64,000 nt of DNA, taken from positions 181,272,798 through 181,336,797 of the forward strand of contig NC_134138.1 in the NCBI RefSeq assembly GCF_033958435.1, in the 5' to 3' direction. This stretch comes from Carettochelys insculpta. Its lineage: Eukaryota; Chordata; Testudines; Carettochelyidae. This document shows, piece by piece, positions 33,823 through 44,100 of this stretch (positions within the stretch are counted from its first letter, which is position 1; every line of letters starts with the position of its first letter). A program made the translations under genes and the position numbers. Below the pieces are notes generated by a model. That model was not told the origin of the DNA, ran no database searches, and saw only the letters and a list, made by a program, of their open reading frames with translations.

Positions 33823-35536
33823 CTACAGGCATAAGAACAAACATCTGAGAAGGGGGAAAAGAATGCCCACCCTAATCAGCTACTTGGAGGCTAGCCAAGG
33901 GGAAGCTCTGAGGCTGGAGGCTAGGCACTGGAGTACAGCAAGGTCAGTCTGGGATGGGAGCCTCACCGTTTATGTCCCAGTGAACCTCATCAATCTACTG
34001 AAAAGGATCACTGGGTGCGCTACTCAGCAGGATATATTGATCCCTTTCAATTGTTACTAGAAGTTCAATTTACCAAACCTTTTAAACCTTCTCTGTCTCC
34101 ACCCCCGCAAATACTCATAACTCAAGGAAACTCCTGCTACAACACAAGTGCCAGGACCACTTCAGGTTTCTGCACTAGAGCACTGGAGGATAACCTGTAG
34201 CCTGCTGACTACTTGTGGCCTACCAGGGCTCCATGTGTCCCCTGCACACCTCCTCTCTACTCACTTTCTTCATACCTCTCATGCACTGGAGGCCTCACAC
34301 TTATCTACTCTTCCCCCTCCCACCCAGTCCTTTTGGAGCACCATGAATCAGCTGATTCGTGTCTCATCCCAACTCCTCCTCATCCCTCCCAGAGCTTGAA
34401 TGCACGGATTTGTGGTGTTTGAGCTCTGGAAGGGTATGAACAGAGCAGGGACATGATGCACTTGGGAGAGAGAAGGCAGGGAAGAGGCTAGACAGGGATT
34501 TAATACTGTAAACTAAGTGTAAATTTATTTTTATTATTGGAAGTTGATGACAATTCTATTAATATACGAATGATTAAAGCATTTCTACTTCTATGGCAAT
34601 ATTCAGCACACCATGCATTAACTTATTTAATCTTATACATGGGGAATCATGGTTAGTGCACATGCCCAATTTCAATCTTGTGGCCCACTGTCTAGTCCTG
34701 GTTGCCCATTGTTGTGCTAGTGGCTTCTATTGGGACGAGATGGAAAGTTCATAGCTGACTGTTTATCCCCCTTTCTCCAGCCTGAGCTAGTCTTCACTGT
34801 GCTGAGGGCTTTCAGAGCAAACCATACTGCAGCAAAGAGCATGGTCAAGGAAAGGCAGTAAACACCTCTCCAGCCAGCTGTTATTGCTGGTGAAGCTGGG
34901 CAAGCAGAAGAGGGGCAGTAATCATTGTCCTGTGCCAAGTCCCCATCTAAAGGTAGAGAGGAAGAGAGATGGAAGTGCAGGAAAATCATAGGCATATGCT
35001 GGAGGATACCAGGATATGGGTTCACACTGGGGAACACCAAGTAGACAGGAGCATGAAACCTTTAATCTCACCCACTTCTGTATAGAAGACAAAAATGGAA
35101 AAAAGGCTGGTGGTCCCCAGTGGAAAGTGGTTGTGATTCTCAGGAGCTCTCCATTCTCCCTGGAGATCAGTGTGAGGAAGAGAGGGCTATGGACACCACC
35201 ACAGGTCACTGAAACCCCAATGTGGAAAAAGGGTGGAAGATACCTGCAAAGATACTGGAGGCGGGGGGGTATAGGTTTCCTCTCTTCCATCAAAGACCCA
35301 GGAGAGTAAATAGCAGGCCACAAAACCTCTCTCTGACACAGGCAACTGCCAGTAGAGGGAGAAGATTGTTTGAAGGCCACTCTGGCAAGAAGCTATAGCT
35401 GGGGTGAATGACACATGGGTGCTGACTCCAGAGTGTAAGCTACTACAGAACTAGCTCTTGCACAAGTGAATGAATGATGTCTCAAGTGGCTGGTATCTTG
35501 TCAGGACAAGCAGCCGGAGTTTCTTTAACAACCAAC

Positions 35537-35644
35537 CTGTGAAATGTAACATTCCCTTCACAAGATCCTTCCCAGCCACCTCCTTTTTCAGCTGCTTGTA
35601 CTCTTCTGTCAAAAGTTCAATATGTTCAACGTGGAGGATTTTAC
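35537..35644 (-). CDS. BLVRA: BLVRA coding exon 4 of those found
   Basis: The acceptor caatgacag ends at 35645 and the donor TTCACAG|GTTGG begins at 35536. It encodes residues 113-149: KILHVEHIELLTEEYKQLKK and EVAGKDLVKGMLHFTG. This region includes the leucine-rich stretch that the human enzyme is reported to use as a bZIP-like segment. The exon is 108 bp and its phase matches both sides. Confidence 0.95.
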
Positions 35645-36042
35645 CTGTCATTGAGAATATGAAGATCAAATGGGATGACTGAAAGCTTTCTGCATGAATC
35701 TAAATCCACTTTCAGGCAGTAAAACTTTTAGCATCAGTCTGAGCACACTTCAAACAGCTTTATCCAGGGCTGGCAGAATAGTGCCAAGACAAATCGTTAG
35801 ACATTGCACTAGGGTTCCAATTCTGGTTCACTGGTTGTTCATTGTTCTCAACACAGACACCATCCACAGTAGCAGCAACTTTTACGATTGCACCATTTTA
35901 GCCATTGAAAAATAGGAATTGAGTGACTGAACCAGCTGTATGACAGAGCCTTGAAAGTGAAATGAAGCTTTGGTGAAGTCCTGGCCCTTTTTCACCTGGC
36001 TCTCAAGGCCACTATTTACTTTTAAAATGTGTGTGATTTGTT

Positions 36043-36120
36043 AGCACTTCTGAGGGGCCCTAAGCATGGACCATGACTCCACTGTAGTAGGTGGTATATA
36101 AACAAAACAGTCTGGTCTCA
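36043..36120 (-). mobile_element. L2/L3-type LINE scrap in intron
   Basis: Matches by eye the family at 3276 and 38990: 'gccctaagcatggaccatga', 'ctccactgtagtaggtggta', 'tataaacaaaacagtctggt'. Very short. Confidence 0.45.
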
Positions 36121-37319
36121 AAAGATGGTGCTTACAGGTGATAACCTTAGTCACTATCAAGAGCACCTCATTCCACTGAAATCAATGGAACTTACCGTGT
36201 AGTAAGAGTCTAGCCTATGTTCATGAGGGTAGCAGGGTCTGGCCCTCATTCAGGAGGCACTTAATTAGGATGACCATTGTATCAGGGTGTCTCGAAAGCA
36301 GTCAGTATAGCCTTATGGCAGAACGACTGCTTAACTGGGACAAAAATGAGTGTGCATTGTGCTTATGTGGCCCATACCACAGGGATAAGTGGGACTCATC
36401 TAGGAGCTAGCAAGGTGTGAAATGCTCGGCGCCCATCTTTTAGTGCTGCTGTTGCTGAATGAAGATTATAAAAGGATTTGTCAAGGGGCAGTGGCACATA
36501 CTGTACCTTGTCCACGCGGTTGTGGTCTGCTCTTGCTTGGCACTGCGCCCCTTCTTGCAGCCTTGGGCATGCAATGTTAAGCTCCACAATGTCCCTTCCT
36601 ACAAGCTTCACGATATGGCCACAATCTGCCCCTTAGCATTTTAGGGATGGGACTGCTTTGCATAGAAATGTCTCCTATGGAACCCTTTTCTTTGTTCTAA
36701 ACACAGGGGCTACTACTGCTTAGAAAGGCATGAGAAAACATGGGAGATAAAACAGAAACACACATAGACCTAAGTTATATCAACCACAGTCTAAAAGTTT
36801 TGTTTCTGGTGTTATTTCCATAAGGAGGAGACAAGTTCTGTGGTTACTGACAGGGTTGGTTTTTTGTTCTTCAAAAAATTTATTAACTCTCTGGTGGATC
36901 TTTCTAGCTATCAATGTTCTCTGTGTTAATGCCAGCAGAATTGAAATCACAGTGATTATTAATTCAAGTGCACCTGTTGTGACAACGATATTGTCCTCTG
37001 TGCTTGTGTACTCATTTGATGCACTCTCTCTAAATTTAGGCTGTCAATCACAGTTAATGCATGTGACCACCACAAAACAAACTAATTAGATTAAAAAAGA
37101 GTCATGATTAAATCACAGCTTTTAATCACACAGTTAAACAATACTAGAATACCATTACTGTTTAATGGTCTGATTTAAACTGCAGTGAATCACAACCTTT
37201 TCTTAATTTTGCCATTAATTGTGATTTTAAATAATTGTTTGACAGCCCTAGTCTAATCTTAGATTGCGAGTTCCCAAGGGGCCCTGCACCTTGTTTGAGG
37301 ATCCTAGTTATCACTCTAA

Positions 37320-37755
37320 TGCCATGTCTACACTTGCCAAAAACTTCAAAATGGCCATGCAAATGGCCATCTCGAAGTTTACTAATGAAGTGCTGAAATA
37401 CATATTCAGCTCCTCATTAGAATGCTGGCAGCTGCGGCACTTCGAAATTAATGTGGCTCGCAGCTGTGCGGCTCGTCCAGATAGGGCTCCTTTTCAAAAG
37501 GACCCCGGCTACTTCAAAGTCCCCTTATTTCCATCTGCTCATAGGAATAAGGGGACTTCAAAGTAGCCAGGGTCCTTCTGAAAAGGAGCCCCGTCTGGAC
37601 GAGCCGCGCGGCGGCGAGCCGCGTCAATTTCGAAGTGCCGCGGCCAACTGCATGCTAACGAGCTGCTGAATATGTATTTCAGCGCTTCGTTAGTAAACTT
37701 TGAAATGGCCATTTGCATTGCCATTTCGAAGTTTTTGGCTAGTGTAGAAGTAGCC
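37320..37755. mobile_element. Palindromic MITE, family P, full copy in BLVRA intron
   Basis: The 436-bp element starts tgccatgtctacacttgcc and ends ggctagtgtagaagtagcc. Its two arms mirror each other around 37535. The 3-bp flanks are taa on both sides (37317-37319 and 37756-37758). It is inside a BLVRA intron with its right end 65 bp from the next coding exon (37820). Confidence 0.85.
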
Positions 37756-37819
37756 TAAAAGATGTAATCTAACATCATTGTAAAAAGCTAGTTATACTTC
37801 TGACATTAAGGGACATCAC

Positions 37820-37917
37820 CTTTCTGCTCAGCCATCTCCCAGAGCTCTCGTGCTGTGCCAGCAGACAGAGCCATAGGGTACTCAACAAGGACATGTTTCC
37901 CAGCCTCCAAGAACATC
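37820..37917 (-). CDS. BLVRA: BLVRA coding exon 3 of those found
   Basis: The acceptor cccttctag ends at 37918 and the donor CAGAAAG|GTGATG begins at 37819. It encodes residues 80-113: [20 protein letters not shown] and [13 protein letters not shown]. The invariant LVEYPM, with the Tyr placed at the catalytic site of the human enzyme (Tyr93 here when counted from the ATG at 40024), is intact. Both codons split by introns (AG|G Arg, G|GT Gly) close correctly. Confidence 0.95.
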
Positions 37918-38084
37918 CTAGAAGGGGAGAGCGAGAGAAAAAGAAAGAGAAACAAATCTTCAAAAGATGCTGATTTATTCACATCTCTTTCTCTGACCCA
38001 ACTCCTTCTTACCTAGGGATGGGGACATAGCACGAATGAATGTATTGAGAGTAGGGTGAAATAAAAGGCATTTTCTTAGGGTAT

Positions 38085-38265
38085 GTCTGTACTGCGATTA
38101 GACAACTGCGGTAGAGCCATGCCAGCTGACTTAGGCTCACGGGGCTTGGGACAAGGAACTGTTTAATTTTGGTATAGACATCTGGACACGAAATACAGCT
38201 CATGCTCTTGGACCCTCCTACTTTGCGGAGTCCTAGAGCTCAGGTTCCAGCCCAAGGTATTTAAG
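38085..38265. mobile_element. Half of a palindromic turtle-type MITE
   Basis: The start 'ttagggtatgtctgtactgc', followed by 'gattagacaactgcgg', 'ccatgccagctgacttaggc', 'tcacggggcttggga' and 'ctgtttaattttggtatag', is the left arm of a second palindromic family common in turtles. The right arm is missing. It lies in the intron upstream of exon 3. Confidence 0.65.
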
Positions 38266-38284
38266 TCACACACCTAGAGCTGCA

Positions 38285-38445
38285 TTCTACTCTTGCCTCC
38301 ATCACAGACTTCCCGCATGTCCTTAGGCAAGTCACTTAGTCTCTCTGTTCCTCAAGCCCATATAATGATATTGCCCAGCCTCACAAGACTGTATTGGAGC
38401 TCAATTCATTCATGTTTGAAAAGCTCTGAAATCCTTAAGCAGGCA
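38285..38445 (+). mobile_element. MIR/CORE-SINE fragment in BLVRA intron
   Basis: Reads 'tgtccttaggcaagtcactt', 'agtctctctgttcctcaagc', 'aatgatattgcccagcctca', the MIR core and tail order. Antisense to BLVRA. Confidence 0.7.
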
Positions 38446-38809
38446 CTTAAGACTGCAGATTACCAAGGAGAAGGTGGATGGAGGAGGCGGGCAGGAACCA
38501 GCTGCTGGAAAGGGAAGGAGAAGACTTGAAGGAAGTGGTATTTTTTGAATCTAGTTTTTTTATTAACTGTAAATAAATGTAAATCTGACAGTACCGGTAC
38601 ATGCATGCGGCAGAGAGCCTGTCCAGTTTTATGTCAGGAGGGTAAGCCTCATAGCCACATTTACTGTGAGGATATGGGGATTATTTTATATTGCCAACAA
38701 AGAGGAATGTTTGACACTAATTCATTCTTTGATACAGTACGTTACATTGCCTGGAAGTGCCAACTCTGAGGAAGTAACAAGCAGAGAAGAGGAAAAGAGA
38801 CACATATAC

Positions 38810-38929
38810 CTGACATTCTCCTCATGGCTTTTGTTGTCCGTGCTGATGAGGGCTGTGTGGATCTCTTTGTTTCCCAGAGCATCTTTCAGGCTGATCTGCT
38901 TGACTTCATTAATATTACCCAGGTCTCTT
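38810..38929 (-). CDS. BLVRA: BLVRA coding exon 2 of those found
   Basis: The acceptor aacaactag ends at 38930 and the donor AATGTCAG|GTATAT begins at 38809. It encodes residues 40-80: RRDLGNINEVKQISLKDALG, then NKEIHTALISTDNKSHEENV. It corresponds to the second half of the Rossmann fold. It has the typical QISLxDAL and SHEExV segments of the family. 120 bp; phase 2 on both sides. Confidence 0.93.
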
Positions 38930-38989
38930 CTAGTTGTTCAATGGAGGGGGGGAGAAAAAAAATTGCACCCACAGCTCACCTTCTCCAAT

Positions 38990-39470
38990 TATTATTGGAA
39001 CCTCAGCCACAGACCAAGATCCCACTGTGTTAGGTACTCATACAACCATCAGACAAAAAGACAGTTGCTGCTCCAAACAGCTTATACACAAGATAAGAGA
39101 CCAGGTGGACATAGAGAGACAAGGGAGCAAAAAGACAACGATCAGACAATACCTGGCAACATGATGGACAATGGTCAGAGGATAATAGTGGCCTAATCAT
39201 TATAGGCTTCATGGCAAAGGGGAGTTGTATGAAAAAAATATGAAGGAAAGATGAGGAGGATGTTTACAGGAAGTTCCTACTAAGCAGGGGAGAAAAAGAA
39301 CATAGATGCTTGTTTGCAAATTTAACAGCTCGATGCCAAAGCCTGGCGCTGTTGCAGGAAAAAAAAAAAAAAAAAAAAAGACAGGAGTCGGCATCTTAGT
39401 AGAGCATGTGAGATGGCAGGTAGGATGAAGACAAGCCAAGAAGGGAGTCGTACAACAGAGCTGAAATGCC
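38990..39470 (-). mobile_element. Ancient L2/L3-type LINE fragment in BLVRA intron
   Basis: Reads 'gatcccactgtgttaggtac', 'acaaaaagacagttgctgct', 'aagacaacgatcagacaata' and, near 39310, 'tgcttgtttgcaaatttaac', the same order as in the copies at 3276 and 4286. It contains a run of 21 A (39359-39379) that seems to be a later expansion. Confidence 0.6.
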
Positions 39471-39905
39471 AGAGTTCTAAAAATGAATTATTTATAGACA
39501 TTGTCCTGTCTGTGCCCCTGCTTAAAGCCTGTGCCATCCTACAGCACAGTTCTGTCTGTTACATTTTGAGTCTCTTTTAAAGGCCTGATTTTACAGCGCT
39601 CTGAGCTCCTTCAGCTTTCCCTGAGCTAAGCAGGAAACGAAGGTGCAAAGCACCTAAATAGCTGCAGGACTCATCCTGGCTCTCATTGAATGATCTCGTT
39701 CTTAATCAACACTGAGTGCCGTCACGTAAACTGCATTCCTGTTTGCCCCACAGATGTACCTGAATTGCTATATTGGAGAAACATATCTTCCAAGATGAGC
39801 CCACAAAGTGATACACCCAAAAGGGAGAGAATACATGGGGGTGAGGGGAGGACATGAAACAAATCTGCACCTTGTGCCTTAACACACACAACAGAAATAT
39901 CTAAC

Positions 39906-40033
39906 CTGGATACAAAGCCAAACAGCTTCAGATGCTCAGAAGGGGAGGAAGGCATTGGATTCAGTAAGTCTCTGAGTCGCACAGATCCAGCGATTCCTAT
40001 CCCGACCACCACAGCACCAAACATTTTGTTAGC
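39906..40033 (-). CDS. BLVRA: BLVRA coding exon 1 of those found (NAD(P)H-binding)
   Basis: The acceptor ctttcatttcag ends at 40034 and the donor GTATCCAG|GTTAG begins at 39905. The exon reads ANK then MFGAVVVGIGIAGSVRLRDL and LLNPMPSSPSEHLKLFGFVS. The GIGIAG dinucleotide-binding turn opens the Rossmann fold that holds NAD(P)H. The first ATG (40024) gives a 296-residue product with the five later exons. The three codons before it are also open, so a further 5' exon could supply a few N-terminal residues as in the human protein; I could not find that exon. The spacing SSPSEHLKLF is two residues longer than in the human protein as I know it. Confidence 0.93.
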
Positions 40034-40159
40034 CTGAAATGAAAGTAATGATATTGCACAAAGTCAATGGGGTTTGCTGATGATCAGCACTTCATAGGAC
40101 TGTCTTAAGCCTGACAGGCAGCATGACAGATACACAGTACAAGGCTGTTATTTCCTCCA

Positions 40160-40445
40160 AAGCGGATTGGCATATCTCAAGCCAGGTCACACTCGACCTT
40201 AAATTCTATCACAGATATGCAATTCCACCTTCGACAATTATGTAGCTGGAATCAACTTATCTACGACTGACTTACCTGGTCATCCTCACTGAGGGAGGTC
40301 AACAGAAGAATCTCTCCCATCGACCTCACTCAGTCCTTGCAAGATTGAGGCGTACAGGGGCTAACTGTTAACCCGGGATAGTTCGATTTCATGAGTTCCT
40401 CACTAGTGTGCAAAAATCGAACCCTGAAAAATTGACCCTGACAGC
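40160..40445. mobile_element. Probable MITE, TCGA-rich
   Basis: Repeated 'tcgac' words in both orientations (tcgacctt, cttcgacaat, catcgacctc, gttcgattt, aatcgaaccctg) suggest a diverged short inverted-repeat element. Ends are approximate. Confidence 0.5.
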
Positions 40446-40527
40446 ACATTAAAGGATTTTATATCTTAGAAAGGTACGGATTTTGGTGGAGGGAGTCTCT
40501 TAAAACTAGTTCAAAGAGTCAGAAGTA
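40446..40527. repeat. Dispersed repeat, copy 1 of 2
   Basis: Begins acattaaaggattttatatc and is about 85% equal by eye to 53369-53451 in the same orientation. Function unknown. Confidence 0.75.
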
Positions 40528-40924
40528 GTCAATTACTGGGTAGAGTAGATGTACTCAGAGAGAGGAGTGGGGGATCTTCGAATGATATACTAACTTTTGC
40601 CCAGACTGATTCCCAAGCCTTTTGGAAATCTAACACTTGAAACAAACTAGATTCAGGGTTCACTCACTGAGACTATGCAACACAGAGAAACTAGCATCCC
40701 ATGCAAATATTTCACACAACATTGGGGCAGGGAATGACGAACAGGGATGCAAAATGTAATGACCCAATTTACAATTTGCCTGGAATGCTGGGGTGACATC
40801 TCCACTCCTGTGAAAAGCACCATAAGTTCTTTCATGACAAGAGGCCACGACATCAGTTTTCTCTGTGACTGAGACCACAGTGCTCCCTTGGCAGTACCCC
40901 TGCCTACCATAAAAGAGCAATAGG

Positions 40925-41250
40925 AGGCGGCAGAGTGGTCCAGTGGTAGGCTTCTGAACTGGAGGAGAGAGAGTTCAGTTCTGTTCTCTGCTTTGCCTTT
41001 GACTCACTGAGCTGATTTAGCCTTTCAGTGACTGAGTATCCCCCCAGGGGATAATGCTAATTTGCCCCAAATTCAGCTTCTATTTCATCACATTGCCTTC
41101 TCCCCTCAGTCCCCTTGCCTTGTGCAATAAGATCTGTCCATTAGCTCTGCTATATGATAAACCTCCCTTTAAACCTTTCCTGAAACCCTTCTTTCCTCAA
41201 CGACTCTTGTATGACAGACGCATAGCTCAACGCAGCACAGCTGCAGGCTC
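40925..41250 (+). mobile_element. tRNA-derived SINE (MIR/CORE type)
   Basis: Pol III boxes can be seen: an A box near tggtccagtgg (40936-40946) and a degenerate B box near gagttcagttct (40971-40982). They are followed by a core with 'gtgactgagtatccccccag' and 'gggataatgctaatttgccc'. The tail to 41250 is uncertain. Confidence 0.65.
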
Positions 41251-41436
41251 AGCAATCCGTTTCTGCAACCGGACTCGCTAACTCTACTGACCAACGATAG
41301 AGGTCGACAGCGGCTAAGAAATTCTAACAATTGGCACTAAAGACTCTCCTCTGATGTATGTTGCATCTGGATTTTACACCTCGATTAATGTATTGCTGTC
41401 ACTGATGACACGGCTCACCTCATATTTACTGCCGTC

Positions 41437-41570
41437 TGTACAGTATCCTCTGGTAAAGTGCTCCAATGTATTGTCATGCTTTAACATACAGCAAGAAATG
41501 ACTGATGATGGAAGAAGTTTCCACTAGACTGAGTATCCAGTGTGCAATTTACCAGAGGGTATCATGTGAT
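41437..41570. repeat. Imperfect inverted repeat at the DIRS border
   Basis: gtacagtatcctctggtaaa (41438-41457) faces tttaccagagggtatcatgt (41548-41567); the core cctctggtaaa/tttaccagagg is exact over 11 bases. The spacer is about 80 bp. Origin unknown. Confidence 0.5.
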
Positions 41571-41573
41571 GAA

Positions 41574-42452
41574 CTAGCTCAACTTGCCAGTGGGTACCAA
41601 CCCTTTGAGGAAACTGGTAACCATGGGATGGGCAAACACCGTGTGCCCTTCCTCTTCATGTCTGAACGCCGAAATGGCGGCAAGGTGGACCTTTAACGAG
41701 GATAGTGAGAGTCCTCCTCTCTTGAGGTTCAGTAAATACTCTAATATTACAGGTATAGGCACCGAAAGGGGAGCTCGCTGTTTGGTAGAACACCATGCCG
41801 TGAGGCGAGTCCATTTCTGCTTGTAGGTCTTCCTGGTGGAAGTCCTCCTGCTACTTTCTAGGACTTGTTGCACTTCCTCCGTACATGTGCTCTCTAGGGA
41901 GCTGAGCCATGGATTAACCACACTTGTAGTCGCAGGCCTTGGGGGTGCTGATGCACTATGGACCCCTGGGCTTGCGTGAGCAGATCCGGCGCCACCGGAA
42001 CGGGCATCGGTGGACGGTCCGACATGCGCAGGAGTAGGGGGAACCATTGCTGTTGATCCCACGTTGGGACTATCAGGATCATTTGGGCTCCTTCCCTCCT
42101 GGCTTTCTGCAAGACTTCGTGGATCAGCACTGTGGGAGGAAAAGCGTAAAGCAGGGTGCCCCTCCAGGAGATCGCGAATGCGTCCTCCAGGGACCCCCGT
42201 CCCAGTCCTGCCCTGGAGCAGAATCGTGGGCACTTCTTGTTGTGTTGAGTAGCAAACAGGTCTATCTGGGGAAAACCCCATGCGTGAAAAATTGGTCGTA
42301 GCAGATCGGGACAGATCTGCCACTCGTGCGTGAGTGCGAAACGCCTGCTCAGCTGGTCTGCCTTCACATTGTGAGCGCCTGGTAAGTACGAGGCTTTCAA
42401 GGTTATATTGTTGGCGATGCACCAGTTCCATAACCGGACTGCTTCTGCACAT
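41574..42452 (-). pseudogene. DIRS tyrosine recombinase, N-terminal half
   Basis: The frame shows a long Ser/Pro/Thr-rich lead, then the recombinase N-terminal domain: STRKTYKQKWTRLTAWCST, VPIPVILEYLLNLKRGGLSL, SSLKVHLAAISAFRHEEEGH and MVTSFLKGL. It ends VPTGKLS, where the normal protein would go on to the catalytic Arg-His-Arg-Tyr domain. That domain is missing, so it could bind but not recombine DNA. It overlaps the RNase H frame by over 500 bp in another frame, as is normal for DIRS elements. Confidence 0.8.
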
Positions 42453-44100
42453 AAGGCACGGGACCGAGCTCCTCCTTGCCGATTTATATAAAACATGGTG
42501 GAGGTATTGTCTGTACTGATCCCGACGACTTTGCCTTGTATATGGTCTCGAAAGTGTCTGCAGGCGTTGAACTCTGAACTCTGAGCTCCAGTATATTTAT
42601 GTGCAGTGACTGCTCTGTGGAGGACCACAGCCCTTGCGTCACCTCTTCGACCATGTGTGCTCCCCACCCTATGAGGGAGGCATCTGTAGGAAGAAAAACC
42701 GATATCTGTGGTTGGTGGAAGGGTACCCCTGTTAGCAAGTTCTTGGGGTTTACCCACCATTGCAGGGATTTGCGCACCTCTGTTGTGGGCGACACCACCC
42801 TGTGAACGGTGTGTGCTGCCGGTTTGTATACGCTCACCAGCCAGTGCTGCATGCTGCGCATGTGTAACCTGGCGTTCTGTACTACGAACGTCGCTGCTGC
42901 CATGTGGCCCAGCAGGTGTAAGCACGTCAGAACTGGCACCGTAGGGCTGAAGGTGATGACTTGCACAAGGGAGCCGATGGCCCGAAAGCGTGTCTCTGGT
43001 AGATACACTCTCGCTGTAATAGAATTTATGCGTGCCCCTATGAACTCTATGTCCTATGTGGGGTCTCTTTTTGATTTTGCCAGATTGATAACCAGGCCGA
43101 GCAAAGAGTACGTGCCTGCTGTGACGTGTATCATGCATAGTACCTCCTCCTTCGAAGCCCCTTTGAGTAGGCAGTCGTCCAGGTACAGGAATATAAATAC
43201 CCGCTGTCTGTGCAGGTAGGCTGACACCACTGCCAAGGTGTTGGTGAAGACTCTGGGGGCCGAGGAGAGGCCAAACGGTAGGACCTTGTATTGAAAATGT
43301 TCTTTGCCTACCATGAACCGGAGGAATCGTCTGTGAGCCGGGTGGATAGTTATGTGAAAATACGCGTCTTGTAAGTTGAGGGCTGCGAACCAATCTCCAT
43401 CGTCTAGTGCCGTAAGGATGGAGGCGATTGTGATCATCCGAAAGCGTTGCTTGCGCAGGTACCGGTTGAGGCCTCGAAGATCTAAGACGGGCCTCCAGCC
43501 TCCTGTCTTTTTCTCCGTGAGGAAGTACCTTGAGTAGAACCCTTTCCCTTGCAGTTGCTCCGGCACTCTTTCCACTGGCCCTATGAGCATGAGATGGTCT
43601 ACCTCCTGCTTGAGCCTCGCTACGTGGGAGGCCTCCTGGAGGTGGGGCCTGGGTGGAGGTCGTGGCGGTGGGAGCGACTGGAAGGGGATGGCGTACCCCG
43701 TGGCTATGATCTCCAGCACCCATTTGTCTGTGGTGATCCTTTGCCACTGGTCATAGAATGGTCGGAGGCGATAGTGGAATAACCGCTTCGGATGACCTTG
43801 TGCAATGGTAGTGACGGTGCAGCCCTGGATCTGTGTGTCAAACTTGTGGCCTTTTGCCCTCCCCTGAGGACGCACAGCTCTGTTGGGAACGTCGCCTAGG
43901 AGTTCTATACTGCTGGAGCTGTTGATGTCGCCCTTGCTCGTAACCCCTGTGGTACTGGGGACGCTGTTGCTGGTACTGGTACCGTCTTTGTTGAGGGTAG
44001 TACTTTTTCTTTCTGTATGGAGAGGTGTAAATCCCCAGGGTCCTAAGTGTGGCTCTTGAATCTTTACTGGAATGAAGGACCGAGTCAGTTGATTCAGCAA
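41894..44100 (-). pseudogene. DIRS reverse transcriptase-RNase H (with methyltransferase-like tail)
   Basis: Reverse transcriptase boxes: GGWRPVLDLRGLNRYLRKQR, FAALNLQDAYFHITIHP (motif A), VLPFGLSSAPRVFT (motif B) and FLYLDDCLL (motif C, YLDD). A stop at 43054 lies within KRDPT-stop-DIEFIGA. RNase H follows: FLPTDASLIGWGAH, HINILELR, then after a frameshift near 42530 ISTDNTSTMFYINRQGG and NVKADQLSRRF. The end (GSLEDAFAISWRG, LLYAFPPTVLIHEVLQKA, MILIVPTWDQQQWFPLL) is the DIRS methyltransferase-like region. It would make element cDNA; one stop and one shift inactivate it. Confidence 0.85.

Noticed and set aside
26353..37755. Repeated similar units considered as an array of CRISPR or satellite type
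   Set aside because: There are only three dispersed copies, each with its own flanking duplication and no regular spacer, in a vertebrate genome.
38666..39196. 176-codon plus-strand frame
   Set aside because: It runs antisense through BLVRA coding exon 2 and into an old LINE piece; no domain.
39359..39379. Run of 21 A as the tail of a processed retrogene
   Set aside because: The sequence upstream on either strand is an old LINE fragment and BLVRA intron. There is no gene copy and no flanking duplication.
41894..43747. 617-codon frame read as one gene
   Set aside because: Only its second half (from about 42530) is the real RNase H and methyltransferase-like frame. The first half is a shadow of the RT frame in another phase.
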